A stretch of DNA of 64,000 bases from Pollutibacter soli (GTDB lineage: Bacteria > Bacteroidota > Bacteroidia > Chitinophagales > Chitinophagaceae), in NCBI GenBank assembly GCA_029269725.1, contig JARJHS010000003.1, forward strand, positions 464,292-528,291. The letters are read 5' to 3'. Position 1 is the first letter of the stretch. Every line of letters begins with the position of its first letter. Shown piece by piece: positions 18,132 to 27,501 of this stretch. A program made the position numbers and the translations under genes. Under the pieces are notes generated by a model. It did no database searches. It worked only from the letters and a program-made list of their open reading frames with translations, and was not told where the DNA came from.

Positions 18132-19616
18132 TTAATATCCCGGATTCTGGTCAGCCACGGGATCAAGTGCTTTATTGTAATTCATTTCTGAAACCGGAAT
18201 CGGCCACAGATAAAATTTATCAGCGATGGTTTTACCTTTAACTGCCTGAATGATTTCTGCTGCTTTCCCGGTTCGTTTCAATTCCAGCCATCTTTTTCCT
18301 TCGTATTGAAATTCGTACCCACGTTCTTTTATGATCAGATCGATAAAAGTCGTTGCATTATAATCTGCGATGTTGAAATCAACATCGGAAGGAACAGTTG
18401 GCAATTTGCCATACGCCCTGCGATGCACTTTATTCAGCGCTTCCATTGCTTCAGGTGTCGGTCCATTCGCTGCACGACTTGCAGCCTCTGCATAAATCAG
18501 CAACAGATCAGCATAACGGTACCAGGGCTGATCGTTTCCGGCTCCGAGGTTTCCTGAAGCGGTGGGGTCAATAAATTTTTTGTTCAGGATAGAATTCGAA
18601 CCTAAACCAATATTCCAGGAATACCAGAGCCCTTTTCTCAAATCCGCATCACTCTGTCCTGCATAAACCGCATTTGTTTTATCACTGTATTGGGCGAAAA
18701 ATCCACCAGCGCCATGAAATCCGGTTCCAGGATGATTGGTGAACATGGGATAATAATTTCCGAAACCTGCCTGTCTTGCACATTTCACATAAAATATTTC
18801 TTCAGTCGTGCGCACAACGTCCGGGCCGAAAATTTTCTGCCAGTCGTCAACAGTCGTTACAGGTACAAGCGAGTATTTATTCGAAAGGATAACCTCATTA
18901 GCTTTGTCACGTGCCTCACTGTTTTTTCCTAGTTGCAGATACACGTGAGCCAGTAAAGTTTTTGCAGCCCATTTGGAAGGCCTGCCACCCTGCGTCGGAT
19001 TTTCAGGTAATTTATTTTCTGCATCCAGCAAATCGGCCTGGATCAATGCATAAACTTCATCTGCTGTACTGCGTTTGAGATCGCGCTCTGTCATATTCGC
19101 TTCTGTCCGAATGGGTACGCCACTCCAGTTTCTTACGAGGAAAAAATAATCAAAAGCTCTCAGGAATTTTGCTTCTCCAACAAAACGATCGATATCTGCC
19201 TGGGAAATAGAACTGCCGTTTGGCGCATTCGCGATTACGAGATTGGCGTTACGAATACTGAGGTACAACATACCCCACATAGATTGGGTACGTGTAATGT
19301 TTGTAGGATCAAGCCCGGCAAAATCATTCAATATGGCATAACTCCCGCGGCCAAACCCGTAATCAACATAGCTCTCTACCTGGGCAAGGAAAAGCGCGAG
19401 CCCTTCTCCCGTCTGGATATAAGGCACATAAATAGCGTTCACCGCAGCTTCCACTTCAGCAGCGGTATTGTAAAATGTTTCGACTGCGAGCGACTTCGGC
19501 TTTTCTTCCAGTTCTTTACTGCACGATGTAAACATCAGCAGTGTAAAAACCATCATCATTTTAATTGCAGCAGTAACCGAAGTGCGATAGCTGCCGATTA
19601 TATTCTGATTTTTCAT
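18132..19616 (-). CDS. SusD/RagB family glycan-binding lipoprotein
   Basis: About 494 residues from the ATG at 19614-19616, giving the signal VFTLLMFTSC with a lipobox cysteine. The SusD fold is marked by ETFYNTAAEVEAAVNAIY, FLRAFDYFFLVRNWSGVPI (the standard ALR/FLRA helix) and the C-terminal PWYRYADLLLIYAEAA...A, ERGYEFQYEGKRWLELKR and FYLWPIP. SusD proteins sit on the outer membrane over the SusC pore and capture glycan. The gene is 41 bp downstream of susC, the canonical pair. Confidence 0.95.
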   Translation of the reverse strand: MKNQNIIGSYRTSVTAAIKMMMVFTLLMFTSCSKELEEKPKSLAVETFYNTAAEVEAAVNAIYVPYIQTGEGLALFLAQVESYVDYGFGRGSYAILNDFAGLDPTNITRTQSMWGMLYLSIRNANLVIANAPNGSSISQADIDRFVGEAKFLRAFDYFFLVRNWSGVPIRTEANMTERDLKRSTADEVYALIQADLLDAENKLPENPTQGGRPSKWAAKTLLAHVYLQLGKNSEARDKANEVILSNKYSLVPVTTVDDWQKIFGPDVVRTTEEIFYVKCARQAGFGNYYPMFTNHPGTGFHGAGGFFAQYSDKTNAVYAGQSDADLRKGLWYSWNIGLGSNSILNKKFIDPTASGNLGAGNDQPWYRYADLLLIYAEAASRAANGPTPEAMEALNKVHRRAYGKLPTVPSDVDFNIADYNATTFIDLIIKERGYEFQYEGKRWLELKRTGKAAEIIQAVKGKTIADKFYLWPIPVSEMNYNKALDPVADQNPGY

Positions 19617-19657
19617 TTCTATTTTTTTCAATGGCAAAAAATGTATTATTCAATTGA

Positions 19658-22651
19658 TTAAAATCCTGCCCTGATTCCGAATGTTACCATTTTGGAAGGA
19701 GGATAACTGTAGTAGTCAAATCCCTGTGAAGTGGAATTTGCTCCACCATTGGAATTCACTTCAGGATCCCACCAGGAGTATTTGGTGATCGTGATCAGGT
19801 TCTGACCACTCACATATACCTGAAGATTTCTGATCCAGCTCTCGGCAGATTTACCAAAACGGAAATTATATGCCAGCTGTACGTTTCTCAAACGCAGATA
19901 AGATCCATCTTCTATCCAACGGGTAGAAACATTCGAAGCTGCAGTACGACTGATGATGGGATATTTTGCATTGGTATTGGTAGGTGTCCAGTGGTTCAGG
20001 AATACATCCTTCGGCATATTCAATCCAAATCCATAATCGATCGTATTGTTGATAGAACTCACGTTGAAAAGGTCGTTGCCCTGAGAACCCTGGATAAAGA
20101 AATTGAAATCAAAATTTTTATATGACATAAATGAATTGAAACCATAAATAAAATCAGGATTCGGATCGCCGATATAGGTTTTATCATTGGCGTTGAATGC
20201 GCCATCTTTATTGATATCAACGTATTTAATTTTACCGGCATCATTATATCCGTCTTCCACATAACCCCAGAATTGTCCCACGGGGCGGCCTACCCGAAGA
20301 ATATTGGCATTGTCGTTGACCGCTGTCACACCTACGAAACCGCCGAGGATATCCTCATTATTATACAGTTTCACTACTTTGTTTCTGTTGAAACTGATAT
20401 TGGCATTTACATCCCACCGGAATTCCCCCTGGAAAATGCCTGCCCCTACAGTTAATTCAACTCCTTTGTTTTGTATCTCACCAACATTCTGCACCGTGCT
20501 GGTAAATCCAAGTGAGGAAGGCAGCGCTACTGTATTCAGCAGATCGCGGGTATTCTTCACATAGTAGTCTGCTGCCAATGTTAACCGGTTTTTGAAAAAC
20601 GCGATGTCGATCCCAATATCTCGTTGCTCTGTGGTTTCCCATCTCAGGTTTCCCGGAAGGACTGTACCTGGCGCATATGAAGTAAACAAAGCGGCATCAA
20701 ATGTTGCTTTATTTGCAAACAACTGGTTGAGCGTTGCATACGGATTGATGGCTTCACTACCGGTCAGGCCCCAGCCTACACGCAGCTTCATATCAGAAAT
20801 CACTTCAACATTTTTCATGAATTTCTCATTGGAAATTCTCCAGGCCAACGCACCGGAGGGGAAATAACCCCATTTGTTTCCGGCACTGTATTTCGAAGAA
20901 CCATCTGCTCTGAAACTTATAGTGGCGATGTATTTATCATCCAGGATATAATTGGCCCTTCCCAGCCAGGACATGATGACAGATTTGGTATACGATGAAC
21001 CCGGCAGGCCTGGTGTTGCTGCAGGAGCAAGGTCATAGGTCTGGGTGTTATCACTGATAAAACCTGTTCCGCCCGCACTCAATGACGTATTAAGAAAATT
21101 CTGGTAGGTGAAACCAGCCACAGCAGAAACGTTATGCCTGCTGCCAAAAAGTTTATTATAGCTGATGGTATTTTCACTCAGGAGACTAGTTGACCGTACT
21201 GTGCTTACGTTTGCAACACCTTGTGAGTTGATGTACTTTTTTGTAGTGTACTGATCGGTACGGTCATCGGCATTTTCAATACCACCCAGGAACTTAATTG
21301 TTATTTCAGGGATCGGTCTGTAAGATAAAGACGCATTTGCAAGAACACGGTTGGCACGCACTTCATCCGTTTGCTCATTGATAAAATTCAACGGATTGGT
21401 CATTACATTGGAGATAAACGGGTAAGCTGTCGCAAGAACGCGGTAGGTTCCGTCATCATTATATGGTGTCAATGTCGGTGGTGCAGAAATAGCAGCTGAA
21501 ATCATCGAAGCACCACGGTTACCACCTCCGTTATTTTTCCGGTCGGTATTGATCCTGCTCAATACACTGGAGACGTTGAAGCTGAATTTTTTGCTGATCT
21601 CATGATTGAGATTAACGCGAAGAGAATAACGATCATAATTGCTTCCCTTAATAATTCCCTCCTGTCCGAAATATCCACCTGATACGGAGAAATTAGTTTT
21701 TTCATTGCCGCCGCTTACAGTAGCAGACAATGTTTTCATTGGAGCATTCTGAAATACAAGATCCTGCCAGTCGTAGCTTTTGTTGGCAAATTCAGCGATC
21801 TGCGCTTCTGTAAAATAAGGAGCTATATTATCATTTGTTGCCTGCAGATTGTAAAACTGCGCGTATTCCTGTGCGTTCATCAGGTCCAGCTTCTTCCTCA
21901 ACGACTGAATGCCATAGCTGGTTTCAATATCAACATTTGTTTTCCCTGATCTTCCTTTCCGTGTCGTAATCATCACTACCCCATTGGCTCCTCTCGATCC
22001 ATATATTGCTGTAGCCGATGCGTCTTTCAATATTTCTATTGATTCGATATCGGGGTTGTTCAGAATAGTTGGACTCCCTGACACGGGAAAACCATCCACA
22101 ACATACAACGGCTCATTACTTCCCCGGATTGAATTCGCACCACGTATTCTCACACTCACTCCTGCACCCGGTGCGCCTGTATTCTGCAAAACCTGAACAC
22201 CTGCAGCGCGACCGGAAAGGGCCTGCATGACATTCGTCGCAGGAAATGCATTGATATCCCTTCCCTTGACTGTAGCGACGGAACCACTCAGATCTCTTTT
22301 TCTCCTGGTTCCATAACCGATCACTACCACATCCTCCAGTTTATTATCACCAGGGGTGAGAGAAACATTAATAATCGTGCGCGAATTGATCGGCACCTCC
22401 AGATCACCATAACCAAGGTTACTGATCACCAGAAATCCGTTGGGAGTTGGTGAAGTGATTTTGAAATTTCCTTCAGTGTCGGATGTGGTACCGGTTTGTG
22501 TTCCTTTTAAAATTACACTTGCCCCGCTGATAGGCTTCTGATCAGCAGCAGAAGTGATTTTACCAGTTACTACAACCGACTGACCATACGTGTGTGCAAT
22601 GGTAAAGCCCAAAATTATAACCAGGCTTAGCAGCAGCTTTTTTAAACTCAT
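19658..22651 (-). CDS. SusC/RagA family TonB-dependent outer membrane transporter
   Basis: A 997-residue protein. The signal peptide is followed by a carboxypeptidase-like domain (VVVTGKITSAADQKPISGASV), the TonB-box/plug region (VVVIGYGTRRKRDLSGSVA, GVSVRIRGANSIRGSNEPLYVVDG, KDASATAIYGSRGANGVVMITT) and a beta-barrel ending in MVTFGIRAGF. It imports glycan fragments across the outer membrane using TonB energy, together with the SusD protein. It is the first gene of the ten-gene minus-strand operon, and its leader contains two copies of the AT-rich palindrome shared with the iclR region. Confidence 0.97.
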   Translation of the reverse strand: MSLKKLLLSLVIILGFTIAHTYGQSVVVTGKITSAADQKPISGASVILKGTQTGTTSDTEGNFKITSPTPNGFLVISNLGYGDLEVPINSRTIINVSLTPGDNKLEDVVVIGYGTRRKRDLSGSVATVKGRDINAFPATNVMQALSGRAAGVQVLQNTGAPGAGVSVRIRGANSIRGSNEPLYVVDGFPVSGSPTILNNPDIESIEILKDASATAIYGSRGANGVVMITTRKGRSGKTNVDIETSYGIQSLRKKLDLMNAQEYAQFYNLQATNDNIAPYFTEAQIAEFANKSYDWQDLVFQNAPMKTLSATVSGGNEKTNFSVSGGYFGQEGIIKGSNYDRYSLRVNLNHEISKKFSFNVSSVLSRINTDRKNNGGGNRGASMISAAISAPPTLTPYNDDGTYRVLATAYPFISNVMTNPLNFINEQTDEVRANRVLANASLSYRPIPEITIKFLGGIENADDRTDQYTTKKYINSQGVANVSTVRSTSLLSENTISYNKLFGSRHNVSAVAGFTYQNFLNTSLSAGGTGFISDNTQTYDLAPAATPGLPGSSYTKSVIMSWLGRANYILDDKYIATISFRADGSSKYSAGNKWGYFPSGALAWRISNEKFMKNVEVISDMKLRVGWGLTGSEAINPYATLNQLFANKATFDAALFTSYAPGTVLPGNLRWETTEQRDIGIDIAFFKNRLTLAADYYVKNTRDLLNTVALPSSLGFTSTVQNVGEIQNKGVELTVGAGIFQGEFRWDVNANISFNRNKVVKLYNNEDILGGFVGVTAVNDNANILRVGRPVGQFWGYVEDGYNDAGKIKYVDINKDGAFNANDKTYIGDPNPDFIYGFNSFMSYKNFDFNFFIQGSQGNDLFNVSSINNTIDYGFGLNMPKDVFLNHWTPTNTNAKYPIISRTAASNVSTRWIEDGSYLRLRNVQLAYNFRFGKSAESWIRNLQVYVSGQNLITITKYSWWDPEVNSNGGANSTSQGFDYYSYPPSKMVTFGIRAGF

Positions 22652-22665
22652 GGCAGCAATCTTTG

Positions 22666-22682
22666 ATTTTATAATGTAAAAT
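22666..22682. promoter_or_regulatory. Putative operator 1 upstream of susC
   Basis: ATTTTA-TAATG-TAAAAT, a 6-5-6 inverted repeat about 15 bp upstream of the susC ATG. It differs by one base from the palindrome at 25309-25325. Its place in the leader suggests repression; binding by the IclR protein is inferred. Confidence 0.55.
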
Positions 22683-22685
22683 TAT

Positions 22686-22703
22686 ATTTTACAATGATAA
22701 AAT
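22686..22703. promoter_or_regulatory. Putative operator 2 upstream of susC
   Basis: ATTTTA-CAATGA-TAAAAT, the same half-sites with a 6-bp spacer, 4 bp from operator 1. Two adjacent copies would allow cooperative binding. Confidence 0.5.
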
Positions 22704-22861
22704 TATAATGCAACTCCGGTACAGCCAAATTTTTTTTTTGAATATGCTGACTTCAGGCAATTAGAATACAGTTAATTGATTCTGCCCGTGTATAGTACAG
22801 ATAATATTATGTCAGCGGAAAGGTAGACACAACAATAAATGGAGAGAGAGTGGATAGCAGC

Positions 22862-23593
22862 CTATAACTTTTTACTAATCCGATCAGCGGATTTGCGGAT
22901 TTGTTTGATCAGATCAAGCTTGTTCATGTTGTTGTACCTGGACACAGGCATATACACACTTAAAGACGCTATTGTTTTTTTTCCTGAATTGATCGGTAAC
23001 GCGATTCCTATAATCTGATTTCGTGTTATCTGTAAAGCATAACCGTCTTTACGGATCTTACTTATCTGCTTCAGCAGCCCTTTTTTGTCAGCAGCGCCCT
23101 CCCATTCTTCTTTTGACGGAACGCCATATCGCTCTATAAATTTTTCTATCTCCTCATCAGTCAGCATTGACAACAATAAGCGACCAGAGGAAGTGTCATA
23201 CACTCTTTTTTCCCTGGCCGTATTTGCCTGCAGATCATTGTCGCTTTGCACTTTAAAAATGACCACCCTTGCATCGCCCTTGATAATGCATAACAATGAG
23301 TTTTCATTCAACAGACTGGTCAATCCTTCCATCTCTTCCCTCGCAGCGTCAACCAGGGACTTGTTATAACCTTCATTTCCAGAAATAGCATAAGCCATCG
23401 GTCCCAGCAGATATCCCTTTTGCTTATCCAGCTTCTCGATGTATTTGCGATCAACCATTGTTTTGATGATATTCGCACAGGTTCCTGCATTCAGATTAAG
23501 CTTCTCAGCAATCTCGCCGAGGGATTTTGCTTTTTCAGGGTCTTTGCTGATGTACTCCAATATGTCAAATGCACGTTGAATAACCTGTATCAC
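22862..23593 (-). CDS. IclR-family transcriptional regulator
   Basis: A 243-residue protein with a GTG start at 23591-23593; an in-frame stop five codons upstream excludes a longer form and no early ATG exists. Residues 1-65 form the winged helix (VIQRAFDILEYIS, LGEIAEKLNLNAGTCANIIKTMVDRKYIEK). The rest is the IclR effector domain (SSGRLLLSMLTDEEIEKFIERYG, RKDGYALQITRNQIIGIALPI). IclR regulators often sense sugar acids such as KDG, which would fit the neighbouring operon. The same AT-rich palindrome lies 46 bp upstream of its own start, so autoregulation is likely. Confidence 0.9.
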   Translation of the reverse strand: MIQVIQRAFDILEYISKDPEKAKSLGEIAEKLNLNAGTCANIIKTMVDRKYIEKLDKQKGYLLGPMAYAISGNEGYNKSLVDAAREEMEGLTSLLNENSLLCIIKGDARVVIFKVQSDNDLQANTAREKRVYDTSSGRLLLSMLTDEEIEKFIERYGVPSKEEWEGAADKKGLLKQISKIRKDGYALQITRNQIIGIALPINSGKKTIASLSVYMPVSRYNNMNKLDLIKQIRKSADRISKKL

Positions 23594-23638
23594 AAAATTC
23601 GTGTTGTCTTAAATTTTAAAAGACTAAATAACCAATAA

Positions 23639-23655
23639 ATTTTATAATATAAAAA
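23639..23655. promoter_or_regulatory. Putative operator upstream of the IclR gene
   Basis: ATTTTA-TAATA-TAAAAA, matching the 25309-25325 palindrome at 16 of 17 positions. It is placed for autoregulation of the IclR-type gene. The rest of the 23594-23871 gap shows no gene. Confidence 0.55.
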
Positions 23656-23871
23656 TCAGCGTTCAATTATAAAACCGGGTTATCGACGGAATTGGAAAGA
23701 ATTAGCACTGGTGAGACCATGTATGCAATATTTCGCTTATCCATTAAATTCACTTTTCGTCACAAGTATGCGGCCACTTTTTTTTGCCACTGCAGGCTGT
23801 TCGATTAGCGAAACCTGCGGTTATTCGGATCATTGCAACAGCAATCTGAAGTCTGTTGGTCTCGCTAATAG

Positions 23872-25149
23872 CTAAGACAAACTATCCTTTATTAACTCCA
23901 TCGTTTGCCTTTGCCGTTTTTCGACAAAGGCCTTTGCTGCATTTGCTTTTTCCCTCGCTTGTTTTGGATTCTTTGCAATCCAGAGAACAGTGGGTGCAAA
24001 GCGGGTAATATCATCCTCATTATCCATATTGAATAACCAATCCCGCAGTCCGATATCCTGCCACATAAAGCCTTTGCTTGTTTGTTCAAAAAACCGACCT
24101 ACCACTGCCGGAATTCCGTTGCCGATACACATTATGGGTGAATGCATCTCCAGGCCGAATAAACCTGCTGACCGGATATAAGTGCTCACGGCTTCATCAG
24201 TGAGCCAATAGCGATCACGCCAAACCACTTTTGCCTGAACATCTGCCGGTAATTTATCAAAGAGGATTTCCTTACCCAGTTTTACCTGGGTTTCATCTTC
24301 CGGACAAATCAGGATTTTCAGACCGGTTTCCCTGGTAACTGCAATAATAGCATCACGCAGGGGTTTATTATCATGTTCCCTCATCGCCTTATTTCTATTA
24401 TCCTTTACCTGGTTAAAGGGTGTGTTTTTACCGGCAATTTCCCAATATGGTGTAAATCTTTGCCGTGGAATTACACACATAAACTTTCCTTCTTCCAGTC
24501 CATGTGTTTTAAGAAATTCAATCGCTTTTGCATCATTTCTTACATCCACCGCGAATGCGCCATCAGGACAAAACTCCATTACCGGGCACTTCACCTCACT
24601 ATCTTTTGCAAGCTTAAGTGAAACCGAATCTCTGAACAATGCGAAACGCGCTTTATTAAGCAACTCTGTATCCAATGGCTCTGGCTTAACCGCCACATTC
24701 GGATCCTGGCTATAGATTCCCGGAAATGTTATACCATAAACACCAAAAGGTTTACCCGTTTCTTTGTACCACTGCTCCATCTGATTACGGCCCACGAGTG
24801 AAGGGCCTGAGCCATGAAGAAAAAAGTCGCACTCTTTTATTGCTGCCTTAATTTTCTCAGCCGAATCAATGATCGATACTTTGGGAAATCTACTACGAAG
24901 AAGCCGTTCCACACCATTGTCCACACTGGATGGCCAGAGCCTGACTTCAACATCGGGTAAATATTGTTCAAGTAACCTGAGTACGCCAGGAGTATGACCT
25001 ATGTCCCCGATATTCACAGTCTGCCATGATGAACGAAGGACAATCGACTTTGACTTTTGCATTTGTGCCAGCGCGGGAATAGTGGCGAGCAATGAAATAA
25101 GAGCGGGTGTTTGTTTCAAAAATTCTCTCCGATCAATCATGCTAAACAT
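23872..25149 (-). CDS. Exported polysaccharide pyruvyl transferase family protein
   Basis: A 425-residue protein. The N-terminus MIDRREFLKQTPALISLLATIPALA is a twin-arginine-type signal (RREFLK, then a hydrophobic stretch), so export in folded form is likely; an alternative start is the ATG at 25140. The body has polysaccharide-pyruvyl-transferase features: NIGDIGHTPGVLRLLEQYLP, CDFFLHGSGPSLVG, and C-terminal AGLFGLEMHSPIMCIGNGIPAVV. Classical members act in the cytoplasm on exopolysaccharide, so an exported one beside glycosidases is unusual. It is divergent from the GH5-like gene across an operator. Confidence 0.7.
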   Translation of the reverse strand: MFSMIDRREFLKQTPALISLLATIPALAQMQKSKSIVLRSSWQTVNIGDIGHTPGVLRLLEQYLPDVEVRLWPSSVDNGVERLLRSRFPKVSIIDSAEKIKAAIKECDFFLHGSGPSLVGRNQMEQWYKETGKPFGVYGITFPGIYSQDPNVAVKPEPLDTELLNKARFALFRDSVSLKLAKDSEVKCPVMEFCPDGAFAVDVRNDAKAIEFLKTHGLEEGKFMCVIPRQRFTPYWEIAGKNTPFNQVKDNRNKAMREHDNKPLRDAIIAVTRETGLKILICPEDETQVKLGKEILFDKLPADVQAKVVWRDRYWLTDEAVSTYIRSAGLFGLEMHSPIMCIGNGIPAVVGRFFEQTSKGFMWQDIGLRDWLFNMDNEDDITRFAPTVLWIAKNPKQAREKANAAKAFVEKRQRQTMELIKDSLS

Positions 25150-25308
25150 TTTTTTGATGAATTCTTACCTCGGCCTTGTTTGAATTTATTTGCAATCGTT
25201 TTTAAAAAATACAGAATTTTTAGAACACACTGATCACCGGCCAAGCGACCAGATTTTTATTTTTTTTCATATTTATAAAAGTTCAGTAATTTGTCAATGC
25301 AAAGTATG

Positions 25309-25325
25309 ATTTTATAATATAAAAT
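25309..25325. promoter_or_regulatory. Putative operator between the pyruvyl-transferase-like and GH5-like genes
   Basis: A near-perfect palindrome, G-ATTTTA-TAATA-TAAAAT-C, 43 bp upstream of the GH5-like ATG. It is the strongest of the four copies. It could control both divergent genes. Confidence 0.6.
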
Positions 25326-25368
25326 CTATTGTCAGTCCATTCTCTATTTTCACCGATTAAAAAAGCAA

Positions 25369-27273
25369 ATGCATAGCATAAGGGTTTCAATCTCATTTTT
25401 AGTTTGCTGTACTTGGCTGGTAACTGCTGCGCAGGAAAAAACCTTTGAAAATTTCATATCGCGTCATGAAGATCAGTTGATGGAAGGCGACCGTGTCTTC
25501 AGATTTATTGGCGTCAACACTCCCAATATCAATGGGCATTACGATGGATACAGGAACACAAATCCCGACAGTAAATATGCCTATGATCCGATAGAACTCT
25601 CCTTTGAAATGGAGAATTATTTTAAAGATCTTGATCAGATGGGTGTGACAGTAATCAGAAACTGGGGTATTCCCGTCGCCGATGGTTCAGATGAATATGA
25701 AGCAGTTGTAGAAGGCCCTGGAAAATACAATGAAACCGCATTGCGGAGAATTGATAAAATGCTGCAATTATGCAATCGCTACCGGATCAGAGTGATTTTA
25801 TGCCTTGTCAAAGAGAACAGGATATTTGGCAGTACTTCGTCATTCGCTCAACTATATGGCGGTGGGGATTATTATAAGTCGAAGGCGGTTAAAGATGGGT
25901 ATAAGCAATTACTGGAAACCATGGTCAACCGGAAAAACACCTACACCGGAGAATTGTACAAAAATGATAAGGCTATTCTTGCCTGGGAGTTTGGTAATGA
26001 AGTACCGAACAGTAAAGTGGAATGGCTGATTGAAATGACGAACTTTTTGAAGACAATTGATCCCAACCACCTGATTGCCGATCCCCGGCGTGCCAACGGA
26101 CCAGGTCAGATGGATACCCTCGTTAACGATGTGATAAATAAAATTCCCAATATTGATATTGTTAAGACGCGGCAATACCCAAACTATCGGGGATCAGTAG
26201 CCGAATTGTGGGATCAATGCAAGGGTAAACGTCCGATGATCATAGATGAGTTCCAACGTAAAGAAAACTTTGAGAACATTTTAAAGGAAATAGTGGAGAC
26301 AGGCACCAGTGGCGGACTCCTCTGGAGCCTGATGAAGAACCAGTATCGCGGAGGAATCGGTGGTCATGCATTGTTTCATTCCTATAGCTGGGGTGGAAGC
26401 CGCTGGCCCGGCTTCAAAAGCGGTGATTATTTTAATGAGTCTGAAAATTTGATGCAGATAAGAGCTTACTCCTATAAAATCCGTGGGTTGGATACTCCTC
26501 CACTCCCTCCGCCAACCGATAGGCCTTTTTTATACCAGTGCGAGGAAAAGGGAATCGCGGCTCTTAAATGGCGATGTTCTTCAGGATCTAAATTTTACCA
26601 CGTTGAACGATCTTCATCACCAGGCGGGCCCTGGACGATCATTGCTGACAGCATCGATATAAGCTACGATTTATATTTCTATCCCATGTTTAGTGATACG
26701 GGTGCTGTAGCAGGCCAGGCGTATTATTACCGGGTAGCAGGCAAAAATAAATCTGGTATTTCACCTTCATCAAATATTGTGGGACCCGTAATATCCACTC
26801 ATCATATGCTGATGGACAACTTAAGCAATCTGCATTTTGTTTTTTCGAAAAGTGACAACCTCTCGGTCAGTGCAGAAACTTATCCACGTTTACGACAGAC
26901 CGAAGAAGATTATTTTCAGCTGGTCCGGTTACCCGGTAGCCCAGCCGGCGAACTGATTTACAAAGCTGATCAGATAAAATCTATTAGCGTATTTGTATTC
27001 AATGATACCATTGATCAGGTTTCTCTTCAATATTCATTTGATGGAAAAAAATGGAAGTCTGCAGATAAGCACGTCACAAAAAAACTCAGACCCGGATATC
27101 CAAGTCCAATTTCAGAAATGAAAGATAATAGCATTAACAAATACACTTACACAGTTGATAAATTTCCAAAGAAAACCAGGTACGTGCGGATCAGCACTGG
27201 GAACGCCGGGATGATGAATTCCTTTCCGTGGATCGGTAGGGTTCATTTAGTATATCAGGGAAGAATAAACTAA
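25369..27273 (+). CDS. GH5-like beta-mannanase/glycosidase with C-terminal beta-sandwich
   Basis: A 634-residue exported protein (signal to about residue 21). The barrel (about 30-370) has GVTVIRNWGIP, the acid/base Glu211 in WEFGNE and the nucleophile Glu294 in IIDEFQ, as in clan A enzymes of the GH5 mannanase type. A fibronectin-III-like module (about 390-475) and a C-terminal discoidin-like sandwich follow. It probably cleaves a beta-linked backbone such as mannan, in the periplasm or at the surface. The operator shared with susC places it in the same regulon, although it is on the other strand. Confidence 0.75.
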   Translation: MHSIRVSISFLVCCTWLVTAAQEKTFENFISRHEDQLMEGDRVFRFIGVNTPNINGHYDGYRNTNPDSKYAYDPIELSFEMENYFKDLDQMGVTVIRNWGIPVADGSDEYEAVVEGPGKYNETALRRIDKMLQLCNRYRIRVILCLVKENRIFGSTSSFAQLYGGGDYYKSKAVKDGYKQLLETMVNRKNTYTGELYKNDKAILAWEFGNEVPNSKVEWLIEMTNFLKTIDPNHLIADPRRANGPGQMDTLVNDVINKIPNIDIVKTRQYPNYRGSVAELWDQCKGKRPMIIDEFQRKENFENILKEIVETGTSGGLLWSLMKNQYRGGIGGHALFHSYSWGGSRWPGFKSGDYFNESENLMQIRAYSYKIRGLDTPPLPPPTDRPFLYQCEEKGIAALKWRCSSGSKFYHVERSSSPGGPWTIIADSIDISYDLYFYPMFSDTGAVAGQAYYYRVAGKNKSGISPSSNIVGPVISTHHMLMDNLSNLHFVFSKSDNLSVSAETYPRLRQTEEDYFQLVRLPGSPAGELIYKADQIKSISVFVFNDTIDQVSLQYSFDGKKWKSADKHVTKKLRPGYPSPISEMKDNSINKYTYTVDKFPKKTRYVRISTGNAGMMNSFPWIGRVHLVYQGRIN

Positions 27274-27346
27274 CCGGATATCAACACATGAATAACTAAC
27301 GCCGTCAATTAATTGGTCAAAGAAAGAATCAATCCATGCCAGTGAA

Positions 27347-27373
27347 TAAAAAAACCCGCAACTCATGCGGGTT
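27347..27373 (-). terminator. Terminator of tRNA-Ala
   Basis: On the minus strand AACCCGCA, loop TGAGT, TGCGGGTT, then Ts. It starts 7 bp after the tRNA 3' end. Confidence 0.85.
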
Positions 27374-27379
27374 AAAAGG

Positions 27380-27452
27380 TGGAGGATACCGGGATCGAAC
27401 CGGTCACCTCAAACATGCCATGCTTGCGCTCTACCAGATGAGCTAATCCCCC
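27380..27452 (-). tRNA. tRNA-Ala (GGC anticodon)
   Basis: A 73-nt cloverleaf. The acceptor stem GGGGGAT pairs with ATCCTCC (one G-U), the D arm is GCTC/GAGC, the anticodon stem CAAGC/GTTTG holds loop ATGGCAT, and the T arm contains GGTTCGATCC. Anticodon GGC reads alanine GCC/GCU codons. CCA is not fully encoded. A terminator follows directly. Confidence 0.95.
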
Positions 27453-27466
27453 ATTTTCAGTCTATA

Positions 27467-27501
27467 GGCAGGAGTGGGGAGTCAGGAGCCAGAAGTCACT
27501 C
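27467..27501. repeat. Degenerate heptamer array
   Basis: Consecutive 7-bp blocks GGCAGGA, GTGGGGA, GTCAGGA, GCCAGAA, GTCACTC directly before a pyrimidine-rich tract. Confidence 0.7.
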
